Shown here in pieces: positions 24,792 to 33,066 of a DNA stretch of 64,000 nt. This stretch comes from Avedoeria sp964651245 (GTDB lineage: Bacteria > Chloroflexota > Anaerolineae > Epilineales > Epilineaceae): NCBI GenBank assembly GCA_964651245.1, contig CAZYVI010000005.1, forward strand, positions 147,641 to 211,640, written 5' to 3'. The notes beneath the pieces were generated by a model. The model saw nothing but the letters and a program-made list of their open reading frames with translations. It was not told the DNA's origin and made no database searches. How positions within the stretch are numbered: position 1 is the first letter of the stretch; each line of letters begins with the position of its first letter. The position numbers and the translations under genes are program-made.

Positions 24792-25292
24792 TTAACGCAG
24801 CCGCTTGTCAAGAACATCCCACTTGTCCCTGTGCCCCTTCAACATGTCGGGGCGAATCGCCATATGGAACGAGTCGTACTTCCGCGGACGAACACCGCCG
24901 TGGCTATCGAGGAATCGACGGTGGCTGGCTATAGCGATCTTCTGGAGGTCGCTCCAGGTCATGATGTAGAACTCGTCGGCCCCCTGTCCCCGCAGGCGAA
25001 CGAACACGCAGACGAGGTCAGGGTACGGCGGTTCGGTCGGACGACCGATGACCTGCTTCTTGCCATCGAGCCGGATTTCGGCGAAGGCCCGGGAATCAAA
25101 CTGCCAGGACCCGCCAATGATGGCTTTAACCTGAATTGCCTGGTGCCTGCCGCTGCCATCTGAGGCGATGATGTCGTAGTGGGGGACATTTCCTGTGAAC
25201 GTCGTGGCAATGAAACCGCGCCTACAGACCTCGGCCGCTACGAGGTACTCGCCGACCTGCTTCGTTAGCTGATTGTCACGGCCTGTCGCCAT
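24792..25292 (-). CDS. PD-(D/E)XK-like protein on an integron cassette
   Basis: This is a 166-residue protein. The N-terminal half looks like a compact restriction-endonuclease fold. LTKQVGEYLVAAEVCRRGF is the first helix with a Glu, and PHYDIIASDGSG with QAIQVKAI gives the Asp and the (D/E/Q)-x-Lys of strand 3. The fold resembles group I intron nucleases, Holliday-junction resolvase-like proteins and DUF4365-type proteins. The second half has FYIMTWSDLQKIAIASHRRFLDSHG. Substrate and role are unknown. The ATG at 25292 has AAGGA 8 bases upstream and lies 15 bases inside the first cassette border (GTTAGGT at 25314-25308), so this is the first cassette of the array. The G+C is low for the genome. 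Confidence 0.65.
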   Translation of the reverse strand: MATGRDNQLTKQVGEYLVAAEVCRRGFIATTFTGNVPHYDIIASDGSGRHQAIQVKAIIGGSWQFDSRAFAEIRLDGKKQVIGRPTEPPYPDLVCVFVRLRGQGADEFYIMTWSDLQKIAIASHRRFLDSHGGVRPRKYDSFHMAIRPDMLKGHRDKWDVLDKRLR

Positions 25293-25307
25293 GCGTCATC
25301 CTTGTAC

Positions 25308-25314
25308 ACCTAAC
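25308..25314 (-). repeat. Cassette-border core box (attI-side or truncated attC)
   Basis: Minus-strand GTTAGGT, preceded by GGGAA, is a GTTRRRY crossover box with no matching partner arm upstream. It marks the 5' border of the first cassette and could be the end of an attI site or the leftover of a deleted attC. Beyond it the sequence returns to host-like high G+C. Confidence 0.6.
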
Positions 25315-25846
25315 TTCCCACTATCCTTCGCCCCCTCCACCCCGACCCCCGTGCCCCCCGCTATCCCTCCCCCGCCATCCGCCCATCCGCACCGCCCGCC
25401 ACCGCCACGCCGACCGGCCTAACCGCGCCGCCGTGCGCTGCCAGAGACCACCGAGCGCGCTGCCGCCCATCATAGATCGATCCGCCCAACCGTCAATCGC
25501 CCTCCGGGAACGTCGGCAGCCGCAGCCCAGCCGCCGCGCCAGGCACGCGCAGCCGACCGCCAACATGTCCCTGGGCCGTACGTCACCTGTCGTCCGATCA
25601 ACCGTGGCTTCCCGCGAAACCACGGATGCTTCGCGGCGGAATCACCGTTGGTTGGGAGCGAAACCACGGTGGGTCCGGCGCCACACCACACGTGGTTCCG
25701 CACCCAACTGGGAGCACCGCCCGCGAGCGCAGGCGTTCTCCGAACGGCCACGGTGTTCCGCTCCCTGCGCCCGCTCCCCGCGCGCACGCTCCCCGCGCCC
25801 GCGCCCGCGCCCCCGTCCCTGCCTCCCGCCGAACCGGCTTCGGCCC
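25315..25846. other. Noncoding gap beside the array with related hairpins
   Basis: No gene is supported here; every long frame is a shadow. Two imperfect hairpins with related arms lie at 25602-25625 (CCGTGG...CCACGG) and 25643-25671 (CACCG...CGGTG). Further scattered copies of GTGGTTCCGC and CCACGGTG-like words follow to about 25765. They may be degenerate REP-type repeats. I see no integrase fragment and no attI-like region in this gap. Confidence 0.5.
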
Positions 25847-28800
25847 TTACGGCGTCCCCGTCGGCCGTGCGGACGGCTCCATCGGCTGCCCGAACTCCGG
25901 CGGCGGTGCCGCCGTGTCCTGGAGGACGCCGATCAGGGCGTCCTGGACCGTCTGCTGCTGGTCGGCGGGCGCCAGGCGCATCGCGTTCTGCAGCGCCTGG
26001 GCCGACATCTGCGGATCGCCGCCGTCGCGGTAGAGCAGGCCGAGGTTGAAGAAGACCTTCCAGTCGGCGCGCTGGCCGAGGACCTGGATGGCCTGCTCGT
26101 ACTTGGCGATGGCGGTCGGGAAGTCGCCGTCCTGGCGGGCCTCGTCGCCCTCGCGCAGCAGCATCGCCGGGTCGTCGCCGCCGCCCAGGGCGCTGGCGCG
26201 CTCCATCGCGGCGTCGGCCTTCTCGGTGTCGCCGGCCTGGCGGTAGGCTTCGGCCAGCATCCGATGCGTCGTGGCGTTGTTCGCGTCGAGCGTGTCGCGC
26301 GAGTACTCCAGCAGCGCCAGGCCCTCGGCCTGCTTGTCGGGCTGGAGCAGCTTCGACATCGCCAGCTCGTTGGCCACCTGGGGGTCGTAGGTCAGGATGT
26401 CGAACGCCTGCTGCAGGGCGAGCTCGGCGTTCCGGGCCACCTCCGGGACGCCGCCGGCGGCGTTGGGGTCGCTGGCCATGAGCTGCGCCGCCATGAGCTG
26501 GACATGGCCGCGGTTGAAGACGTGGAAGACCATGGCCGGGTTGATCGCCTCGGCCCGGCCGAGGAGCTGCTGGGCCGTGTTCAGGGCGGTGGCCATGTTC
26601 TGGACCTGGCCGCCCTGGCCCAGGAGCTCGCCCAGCTGGGCGTAGAGCTCGGACCACTTGAGGTACAGGATGTCGTCCCGTGGCTGGAGCTGGGTGGCGC
26701 GGTTGAAGCGCTGCTCGGCGGCCTGGAAGCGGGGCTCGTCGTCCCCCTGGAGGGCGAGCTGGAAGTCGGCGTAGGCGGCCTGGAACAGCAGGTCGCCCTG
26801 GACCGGCCGCACCGCCAGGGCCATGACCACCGCCACCGCCAGCACGGCCACGACGGGATAGGTCACGCCGGCCGGTCCGGCCCAGAACGGCGCCTTGGGA
26901 CCGCGCGCCGCGCGCAGGAAGACGCCGGCGCCGATGGCCAGGGCCAGCAGCCAGACCACGAGGGCCGCCCAGAGCGCCGTCGTCGCCACCCGCACCGGGT
27001 CAGCCGCCGACGGCTGCGCGCCGAGCAGGATGAGGGTGCGCAGGAACGTCCAGAGCGCCGCCGCCGTGAGGCCGAACAGCAGATAGGCGCCCACGCTCTC
27101 GCCTGCGTCGACGACGGCCAACAGCTGGGCCGCGAACGCCGCGGCCATGACGACGCCGAGCACCGTGTAGGTGTGCTGCAGCGGCGCCGCGCCGGGCAGC
27201 ACGAAGTCGTAGAGCGCCACGCTCATCGCCGCCGCGGCGACGAGGCCGAGGGCCGCCCCGCCGGGCGACCAGCCGAAGCCGACCCGCACCGCGGCCGCGT
27301 TGTCGTCGTCGCCGTCGGCGGTCGCGGCGGTCGCGGCAGCCGCGCGGCGGACGGCCGGGCGGCGAACGGCGGCCGCGGCCGCCACGGGCTTCGCCTCGGC
27401 CACGTCGCCCAGCGCGCGGGCGACGACGAGGCCGGCCAGCACCCACGCCACCAGCTGGGTGACGACGGTCTCGATCCCGAATGCGGCCTCGACGACGGTC
27501 GCCGTTCCGGCCGCCAGCAGCGCCAGCGCCAGGCCGTCGACGGCGCCACCGCCGCCGCGCCAGCCGGCCAGCGCCAAGTAGAGCCCGAGCCCGACGGCCA
27601 GCCCGAGCGCGGCCACCGGCCCGGCCAACATCGGCGCCGCGAACCACGCGCCGGCGCCCGCCAGGGCGCCGGCGGCGAGCAGGCCGGCCAGCGTGCGCCG
27701 GGCGCGGCGGTCCGGCGTCAGGCCGAGGGCGGCGACGCAGGCCGCCAGCCAGGCCGCCCACCACGCCAGCCGCGCCGCCAGGCCCGGCAGGCCGGTGGTC
27801 AGCACGACGTCGAACGGCACGTCGTGGGCGCGGTCGACGAGGCGGTCGGCCTGGGCCTTGCCGCCGAGGTAGGTGTCGCCGTAGGGCAGCAAGACGTAGC
27901 GCTGCATCTCGGGGCCGTGGCCGACGAGCCACTTCCGGACGAGGCCGCGCTTGAGGTGGACGGGGGCGTTGAGCGGCCGGCTGTCGGCGTTGGGATCGGC
28001 GGGGGCCTGCATCGTGCGGGCCACGGCGCGCCAGATGCCGAGGCGGACGGCCTGCGAGCCGGACGTCGTCTCGCCGATCTGCGCCAGGCGGCCGATGACC
28101 GGCGCGTCGCGCAGCCCGGCCAGCGGCGAGCCGGGCATCGCCAACACCGCCAGGAAGACGGCGGCCGCGGCGGCGACGCCGACCGCACCGCCCACGGCCC
28201 GGCGCCGGCCGGTGGCCGCCGCCCAGCCGAGGCCGAGGACGGCCAGGCCGGCCAGCAGCCCGACGAGCGGGCCGCGGCTGGCCGACAGGACGAGCGCCGT
28301 CAGCTGGAGCAGCGCGACGAGGGTGTACGCCCCGGCCACCAGCGGCCGGCCGCCCATGAGGGCGGCGCCGAGCCGCCACAGCGTGAGCGGGACGATCAGC
28401 ATGAGGTAGGCGCCGAGGAAGATCGGGTTCGAAAGCGTGCCGAAGACGCGCAGCGCCGACTCGACGGTGCCGGGCACGACCTGGAGCCGGGCGGCCTGGG
28501 CCAGGGCGTAGACGGCCACCGGGACGCTGCCAGCGATCAACGCGCCCACGATGCGCCGCCGCCGCTGTGGCACGCGCGCCACGGCGGCCGTCGCGGCGAA
28601 CAGGACGGCGCAGGCGGCCAGCGCCAGCCAGCCCTGGGCGCGCTCGGGCGAGCCGAAGAAGCTGACGCGCGGGACGATCGACAGCAGCGTCGCCACGGCC
28701 TCGATGGCCACGACGGCCAGCGTGGCGCGGACGAGGCCGACGCGCGCGGCCGCGACCAGACCCTCGCGCGTGGCGGCGCCGCCCTCGATGAGCGCGACGA

Positions 28801-28972
28801 GGCCGACGGCGGCGGCCAGCAGGGCGAAGGTGAGGACGACGGCCGCCTTGGGCAGCTCGAACGCCCGGAAGCCCTGGTGGTTGACGAGCAGCGGCGCGGC
28901 CGTGACGACCGCCAGCACGGCGGCTTCGAGCAGGCCGGCGCACCAGGCCGAGAGCTGGGTCTTGGTGTTCAT
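25847..28972 (-). CDS. O-antigen-ligase-like polytopic membrane protein with C-terminal TPRs
   Basis: This 1041-residue protein has two parts. Residues 1-660 hold about 14-16 hydrophobic helices, with the ligase/polymerase-like features FFGSPERAQGWL, FGTLSNPIFLGAYLMLIVPLTL and LVLSASRGPLVG that recur in the Wzy/WaaL (O-antigen ligase-like) family. From about residue 700 it becomes soluble, with TPR units such as RFNRATQLQPRDDILYLKWSELYAQLGE, ELALQQAFDILTYDPQVANELA and YRQAGDTEKADAAMERASALGG. Such proteins join or polymerise surface glycans or glycosylate proteins outside the membrane; the substrate here is unknown. The ATG at 28972 follows a TATAAT by only 8 bases. A 1241-residue frame on the opposite strand is Arg/Gly/His-rich and is rejected as a shadow. 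Confidence 0.85.
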   Translation of the reverse strand: MNTKTQLSAWCAGLLEAAVLAVVTAAPLLVNHQGFRAFELPKAAVVLTFALLAAAVGLVALIEGGAATREGLVAAARVGLVRATLAVVAIEAVATLLSIVPRVSFFGSPERAQGWLALAACAVLFAATAAVARVPQRRRRIVGALIAGSVPVAVYALAQAARLQVVPGTVESALRVFGTLSNPIFLGAYLMLIVPLTLWRLGAALMGGRPLVAGAYTLVALLQLTALVLSASRGPLVGLLAGLAVLGLGWAAATGRRRAVGGAVGVAAAAAVFLAVLAMPGSPLAGLRDAPVIGRLAQIGETTSGSQAVRLGIWRAVARTMQAPADPNADSRPLNAPVHLKRGLVRKWLVGHGPEMQRYVLLPYGDTYLGGKAQADRLVDRAHDVPFDVVLTTGLPGLAARLAWWAAWLAACVAALGLTPDRRARRTLAGLLAAGALAGAGAWFAAPMLAGPVAALGLAVGLGLYLALAGWRGGGGAVDGLALALLAAGTATVVEAAFGIETVVTQLVAWVLAGLVVARALGDVAEAKPVAAAAAVRRPAVRRAAAATAATADGDDDNAAAVRVGFGWSPGGAALGLVAAAAMSVALYDFVLPGAAPLQHTYTVLGVVMAAAFAAQLLAVVDAGESVGAYLLFGLTAAALWTFLRTLILLGAQPSAADPVRVATTALWAALVVWLLALAIGAGVFLRAARGPKAPFWAGPAGVTYPVVAVLAVAVVMALAVRPVQGDLLFQAAYADFQLALQGDDEPRFQAAEQRFNRATQLQPRDDILYLKWSELYAQLGELLGQGGQVQNMATALNTAQQLLGRAEAINPAMVFHVFNRGHVQLMAAQLMASDPNAAGGVPEVARNAELALQQAFDILTYDPQVANELAMSKLLQPDKQAEGLALLEYSRDTLDANNATTHRMLAEAYRQAGDTEKADAAMERASALGGGDDPAMLLREGDEARQDGDFPTAIAKYEQAIQVLGQRADWKVFFNLGLLYRDGGDPQMSAQALQNAMRLAPADQQQTVQDALIGVLQDTAAPPPEFGQPMEPSARPTGTP

Positions 28973-28980
28973 GGCGGGCG

Positions 28981-28986
28981 ATTATA
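28981..28986 (-). promoter_or_regulatory. -10 box of the O-antigen-ligase-like gene, leaderless type
   Basis: A perfect minus-strand TATAAT ends 8 bases before the ATG at 28972, leaving no room for a ribosome-binding site in the transcript. Confidence 0.6.
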
Positions 28987-29019
28987 CGCGCGGCGCCGGG
29001 CCGCGCCGGCCCGCCGGCC

Positions 29020-29376
29020 TCAGCCGCCCAGGCGCTGGATGATCTGCAGCGGGTTGCCGTCGGGATCGGCGAACGAACCGAAGACGGCGTGCGGGGTCCG
29101 GTTCTCGAACGTGAACGCGCAGCCCTTGGCCTCCAGCGCCGCCTTGGCGGCGGCGTAGTCGTCGACGCGCAGGACCGGCGTGGCGCCGGCGGACCGCGCC
29201 GCGGCGGCCGCCGGGTCGGCGCCGCCGTGGAGCGCGATCGGGACGCCGCCGGTCTCGAGGACGGCGAAGTCGCCGTGGCGGGCGCGCGTGGCGAGGCCCA
29301 GGACGTCCTGGTACCACGCGAGGGCGCGATCCATGTCAGACGTGAAGAGCATGACCATGTCGAGGGCGCGGATCAT
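29020..29376 (-). CDS. VOC superfamily (glyoxalase/bleomycin-resistance fold) protein
   Basis: This 118-residue protein is a single VOC module of two beta-alpha-beta-beta-beta units. MVMLFTSDMDRALAWYQDVLGL is the first, with FAVLETGGVPIALH. VLRVDDYAAAKAALEAKGCAF and the closing FGSFADPDGNPLQIIQ are the second; the last is the strongest family mark. Members include metal-dependent dioxygenases, glyoxalases and antibiotic-binding proteins, so the substrate cannot be named. The ATG at 29376 has AGGAAG 8 bases upstream. It has its own -10 box (TACAAT at 29430-29425) and is not coupled to the propeller gene upstream. Confidence 0.85.
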   Translation of the reverse strand: MIRALDMVMLFTSDMDRALAWYQDVLGLATRARHGDFAVLETGGVPIALHGGADPAAAAARSAGATPVLRVDDYAAAKAALEAKGCAFTFENRTPHAVFGSFADPDGNPLQIIQRLGG

Positions 29377-29424
29377 GGGGATCTTCCTGGGTCGTCGGGC
29401 GGCGTTCGAACGGGCGGAGCGCCG

Positions 29425-29430
29425 ATTGTA
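29425..29430 (-). promoter_or_regulatory. Candidate -10 box of the VOC gene
   Basis: Minus-strand TACAAT lies about 49 bases before the ATG at 29376 and just past the stop of the propeller gene. No good -35 is seen. Confidence 0.4.
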
Positions 29431-29436
29431 CGGGGA

Positions 29437-32376
29437 TCACGGACCGGCGGGCAGCGCGAGGAGGAACAGAGCCCGCTCGACGATGCGGTGCTCCGCGTCG
29501 AGGCGGTCGCCCTCGGCCGCGACATGTCGGCCGTCCGGCGACCACGATGCCGTGGCGTTCTGGTAACCCGCGAGCCGCCAGCGGGCCAGGACCTCGCCTT
29601 CGGGGAAGGAGACGACAACGACCGTGCCGGCGTTCATGTCGGCGAACGCGAGCCGCCGGCCGTCCTCGCTCAGCGGCGCCCAGTCCGTGTCGTTGTGCTC
29701 GGACTCCGGGATGAGCCGGAAGGGGGCGTCGGGCGATTCGAGTTCGCGGATCCAGAGGCCCTCGCTCGAACCGGCCGCGCCGTCCCGGCCGTGCAGGAGG
29801 AGCCATCGACCGTCGGCGCTGAACCCGCCGGCCCAGAGGTCGTCAGAGGGCAGCGTCTCCACGCGGCCGGAGTGGGGGTGGTACAGCCGGACGCCGCCGG
29901 CGCCGGTGAGCATGGCGTGGTAGCCGTCACCGTCCGGGTCGATGTGCGCCCAGGCGATGACCGCCGTAGGATCGGCCGCCGCCGGCGACAGCTGGAACCA
30001 GGCTTCGGCGACCTGCGTTACACCGCCCGAGCCGTTCCCCCGCGTCGGATCGAGGAGGAGGGGACCCTGGTCGTAGCTGTAACCGATGAGGAGCGTATTG
30101 TCCGGCAGCCACTCTCCGCCGAGCCCCATGTCGCCGAGCCCGCCGTTGCTCGACCACGTGGCCGCCAGCCCGCCGGCCGTGCCGTCCGTGCGGTTGATCG
30201 TCGTCGTGAAGCGGACGCCGTCGGTGTCGGCGGCGACGGTCTCGGCGAGCCACCGCCCGTCCGGCGACGTCGCGCGGTCCTCCGGTCCGGCGCTGTTGGT
30301 GCCCTCGTGCGGCGGCGCGTACGCCCACGCAGGCGTCTCGGCCGGCGGAGCGGCGGGCAGGGCGTACGTGGAGCGCGGGTCCGGCGCGAGCGGACCGCAC
30401 GGCCGGCCGACGTGGACGCGGCCCTCGACGCGGACGGCCATCGTGTCGTTCGCCGGCCAGTACACCATGTCGGAGTGCGTCGTCGCCGGCGGCGCGGCGG
30501 CCTCGCACACCGTGCCGGAAGCCACGTCGACGATGTGCAGCGCGGACGGCCACTTCCAGCGTTCGTAGTGGTCGGAACCGCCCGCCGTCCAGAAGGCTAG
30601 CCATCGCCCATCCGGCGCCCAGCCGCCGAGCGCGAGGCTGGGTCCGGCCGTCACGTCCAGCGGGTCCGGCGGGATGGCGACCGTGGCGACGGGGGTGACC
30701 GGCACGAAGCCCGCCGCGCCGTCGCCCGATGCACCGGGCGCTCCGGGGCCGCCCGGGACAGGCGTCGCCGTCGCCTGTCCCCACGTCGCCGCGATGGCCG
30801 AGCGGTCCACATCCGGCGCCCAGGCGATCACCCGGCCCACCTCATTCCACTCTGTCAACCAGGCGGGCATCGCCCACGGCAGCGGCCGGAGACGCCAGTC
30901 GTCCGGCGTCGATCCGTCGAGGTCGAGCAGCTGGCCGGTGGAGAGGAGGAGCGTGGCGCCGTCGGGCGCAAAGGCGATCGGATGGCCGAACGACTCAGGC
31001 AGCTCTACGGTCGTCACCGGTGTGGCGAGCAGATCACTGACGCGTGTCGAACCGTGCGCGGTCCAGACGAGCCAGCGGTCGTTCGGTGCCCACAGGAGCC
31101 GCATCGATTCGAGCTGGACCAGGGGGTCCGCCCAGATCTCGGCGACATCGCCGGTGGCCAGCGTGAGGATGCGGAGGCTGTACGGCGCCGCGCCCTCGTA
31201 GCAGCCGAGGCAGTTCGTGTAGGCCACCTTCGAGCCGTCGCGGCTGGCCTTCCAGGTGAAGCCCTCGATCTGGCCGGCGGGGATGCGCCCGCCCTCGACC
31301 TCTTCGCCGGTGGCGAGATCGTAGAGGGTGATCCCATCGCCCCAGCTGTTCTCACCCAGGCCGAGGGCGACGGCCGCCCGCGCGTGGCGCTCGTCGAGGG
31401 CCATGAGCATCGCTGCGCCCTTGTCGCCCAGCGCGGCGGCGTCCCGGCGGACGATCACCCTATCTTCACCCGCCTGGATCCCGGCCGACAGCGGCCCGGC
31501 CGTCGGCTGCGGGTCGACGCCCGTGACGTCGTCGCGCAGCGTCAAGCGGTGGAGCTCCCAGCCGACCGGGGACGGCATGTCGCCATCCTCGGGCGTCGTC
31601 CACCGGACCGCGTCGTAGTACAGCGCCCGGCCGTCCGGCGCCCAGACCAGCGAGCTCACGCCGTCCGGTCCCGCCATGGCGAGCGGGCCGGGCGCCTCCG
31701 GGTCCAGGTGGCGGACATAGACGAGCTCAGGGTCGTCCCCGTCCGGCGGTCGGCGGATCGCCAGACGCGTGCCGTCGGGCGAGACGGCGCCGCGGACGTC
31801 GAACCGCGTGGGGGCTTCCCACTGCCGTTCCTCGCGCCCGGTCCGCATGTCGAGCGCCGCGACGACCGGGTTCTCGTCGCCAGGTTGGGAGAAGATCAAG
31901 CGGCCGGTCGGGACGACCGGCTCGCCGTCGCCCACGCCGACGATGCCCGCAGTGGTCGCCGTCGGCGCGGGCGCCGCGTCGGTGGGCGCGTCCGCTGGGC
32001 GCAGCTCGCGCAGGCGGCCCTGCCCGATCGCCCAGAGCGCGACGGCGACCGCGGCGGCGACGAGGCCGGCGGTGGCCCAGCCGCCGGTGGTCAGGGTGGG
32101 GCGGCGGGCGGACGGTGTCGCGGGCGGGTGGGGCGACGGGGTGCCGAACGGGGAGGTCGGGTGCGGCGAGGCCGGCGAAGCCGTGCTCGAATCGGTCCCT
32201 GCGGCGGGGATGAGCGCCAGGCGGTCCCGCAAGCCCGCCCCAAACGTCGGCCAGGGATGGGCAGCCAGCACGGCACGGACGGCGGTCTCGGCCGCGCCCT
32301 CGCCCGGGCGGGGTGCGGCGGGCATGGATGCCGGCTGCGGCGCGGTCGCGTGCTTCGAGGTCGTGTCGTCGTTCAT
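29437..32376 (-). CDS. Membrane-anchored beta-propeller protein coupled to a sigma factor (possible anti-sigma)
   Basis: This 979-residue protein begins MNDDTTSKHATAPQP with about 100 cytoplasmic residues. One transmembrane helix follows near residues 105-125 (GGWATAGLVAAAVAVALWAIG), then a very large outer part. The outer part has many WD40-like/TolB-type repeats with the marks SPDGTRLAI, WAPDGRALYYD, APDGATLLLS, APDGRWLAFW and SPDGRHVAAEGD. The ATG at 32376 overlaps the sigma-factor stop as ATGA, so the two are translationally coupled. That position is typical of anti-sigma factors, but the N-terminal region has no zinc-finger HxxxCxxC. It would fit a sensor whose propeller reads an outside signal and releases the sigma factor. 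That role is inference. Confidence 0.75.
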   Translation of the reverse strand: MNDDTTSKHATAPQPASMPAAPRPGEGAAETAVRAVLAAHPWPTFGAGLRDRLALIPAAGTDSSTASPASPHPTSPFGTPSPHPPATPSARRPTLTTGGWATAGLVAAAVAVALWAIGQGRLRELRPADAPTDAAPAPTATTAGIVGVGDGEPVVPTGRLIFSQPGDENPVVAALDMRTGREERQWEAPTRFDVRGAVSPDGTRLAIRRPPDGDDPELVYVRHLDPEAPGPLAMAGPDGVSSLVWAPDGRALYYDAVRWTTPEDGDMPSPVGWELHRLTLRDDVTGVDPQPTAGPLSAGIQAGEDRVIVRRDAAALGDKGAAMLMALDERHARAAVALGLGENSWGDGITLYDLATGEEVEGGRIPAGQIEGFTWKASRDGSKVAYTNCLGCYEGAAPYSLRILTLATGDVAEIWADPLVQLESMRLLWAPNDRWLVWTAHGSTRVSDLLATPVTTVELPESFGHPIAFAPDGATLLLSTGQLLDLDGSTPDDWRLRPLPWAMPAWLTEWNEVGRVIAWAPDVDRSAIAATWGQATATPVPGGPGAPGASGDGAAGFVPVTPVATVAIPPDPLDVTAGPSLALGGWAPDGRWLAFWTAGGSDHYERWKWPSALHIVDVASGTVCEAAAPPATTHSDMVYWPANDTMAVRVEGRVHVGRPCGPLAPDPRSTYALPAAPPAETPAWAYAPPHEGTNSAGPEDRATSPDGRWLAETVAADTDGVRFTTTINRTDGTAGGLAATWSSNGGLGDMGLGGEWLPDNTLLIGYSYDQGPLLLDPTRGNGSGGVTQVAEAWFQLSPAAADPTAVIAWAHIDPDGDGYHAMLTGAGGVRLYHPHSGRVETLPSDDLWAGGFSADGRWLLLHGRDGAAGSSEGLWIRELESPDAPFRLIPESEHNDTDWAPLSEDGRRLAFADMNAGTVVVVSFPEGEVLARWRLAGYQNATASWSPDGRHVAAEGDRLDAEHRIVERALFLLALPAGP

Positions 32377-32945
32377 CGTTCGATCCCTTCCGGCATCCCG
32401 GCGCGGACCCGGGCGCAGGCTCGCTGCCAGCGTTTCTTGGCCGCGGCCGGCGAGACGCCGAGCGCCTCGGCCGCTTCGGCGATGGAGAGGTCGTGGGCGC
32501 CGACGAGGAGGACGACGGCCCGGTCGTCGGCGGTCAGCCGGCCGAGGGCGCGCTCCAGGGCGACCGCGTCGTCGGGCAGGTCGTCGCGGCCGTCGGCGAC
32601 GAGGCGTGGGGCGGCGAGCGGCAGGGCCTCCAGCGGCAGCCAACCGAAGCGCGACCGCCGGCGCAGATGGCGGCGGGCGGCGTTGGCGGCGATGGCGAAC
32701 AGCCAGCTGCGGGTGGCGGCCGGGTCGCGCAATGCGTCCAGGTGCGTCCAGGCGGCGGTGAAGACGTCCTGGGCCAGGTCCTCGGCCGCGGCACGGTCGC
32801 CCGTCATCCCGTAGAGGTAGCGGGCGACGGCCTCACCGGCCTCGGCCACGAGAGCGTCGAACGTCGACCGGCGGGTGGCTGCGTCGATGGATCGGGCGAC
32901 GTCGGGCGGGCGGGGGCGTTGGGTGGTCGGCGGGGCGTCGGACAT
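32373..32945 (-). CDS. ECF-type RNA polymerase sigma factor
   Basis: This 190-residue sigma-70-family protein has region 2 near residues 20-90 (FDALVAEAGEAVARYLYGMTGDRAAAEDLAQDVFTAAW, then TRSWLFAIAANAARRHLRRR). A linker follows, then region 4 near 125-180 (ALGRLTADDRAVVLLVGAHDLSIAEAAEALGVSPAAAKKRWQRA). Region 3 is missing, which defines the ECF group. The start could be the ATG at 32945 (MSDAPP) or the ATG two codons upstream at 32951. Longer versions read into the intergenic region. It is followed by the coupled propeller protein, and its upstream region holds a GGACA/TGTCC inverted repeat. Confidence 0.85.
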   Translation of the reverse strand: MSDAPPTTQRPRPPDVARSIDAATRRSTFDALVAEAGEAVARYLYGMTGDRAAAEDLAQDVFTAAWTHLDALRDPAATRSWLFAIAANAARRHLRRRSRFGWLPLEALPLAAPRLVADGRDDLPDDAVALERALGRLTADDRAVVLLVGAHDLSIAEAAEALGVSPAAAKKRWQRACARVRAGMPEGIER

Positions 32946-33015
32946 CACCATGTTCGTTCTGTGCTCGCTGGATGATGCGGATGTCACCCAGGAGAGCCGC
33001 GACGGGACGAATCGG

Positions 33016-33028
33016 GGACACATTGTCC
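33016..33028. promoter_or_regulatory. Inverted repeat between the sigma factor and esterase genes
   Basis: GGACA-CAT-TGTCC is a perfect 5-base inverted repeat in the 134-base gap between divergent genes, 52 bases before the esterase start. It could be an operator, but there is no second copy to support this. Confidence 0.3.
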
Positions 33029-33066
33029 TCGACCCGCCCGCGCTGGCCAGCGTGCGCCCGCCGGGC

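Larger units (their letters stand above)
21500..25314 (-). mobile_element. Integron gene-cassette array without visible integrase (CALIN-like)
   Basis: Three attC sites (22006-22089, 22446-22505, 24729-24788) and a GTTAGGT box at 25314-25308 divide this stretch into four gene cassettes, all transcribed on the minus strand. In each attC the L box on the 5' side (read on the minus strand) has one extra base relative to its partner. That sets the orientation and agrees with the gene direction, with each attC just 3' of its gene. The stretch is visibly less G+C-rich and less G/C-biased at third positions than the flanking genes. No tyrosine recombinase with an IntI-type insert is encoded in the window, and no convincing attI is seen beyond 25314. 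Confidence 0.85.

Noticed and set aside
22516..25292. Gabija system (GajA plus GajB)
   Set aside because: The OLD nuclease is GajA-like in layout, but no UvrD/Rep-type helicase lies next to it; the neighbour is a small PD-(D/E)XK-like protein in a separate cassette.
25315..25846. Integron integrase gene or attI near the array
   Set aside because: I searched the frames on both strands for tyrosine-recombinase motifs and found none; only a core GTTAGGT box is present.
25433..29158. 1241-residue open frame on the plus strand
   Set aside because: It is antisense to the O-antigen-ligase-like gene, is rich in Arg, Gly, His and Gln without any motif, and exists because G+C-rich codons leave few stops on the other strand.
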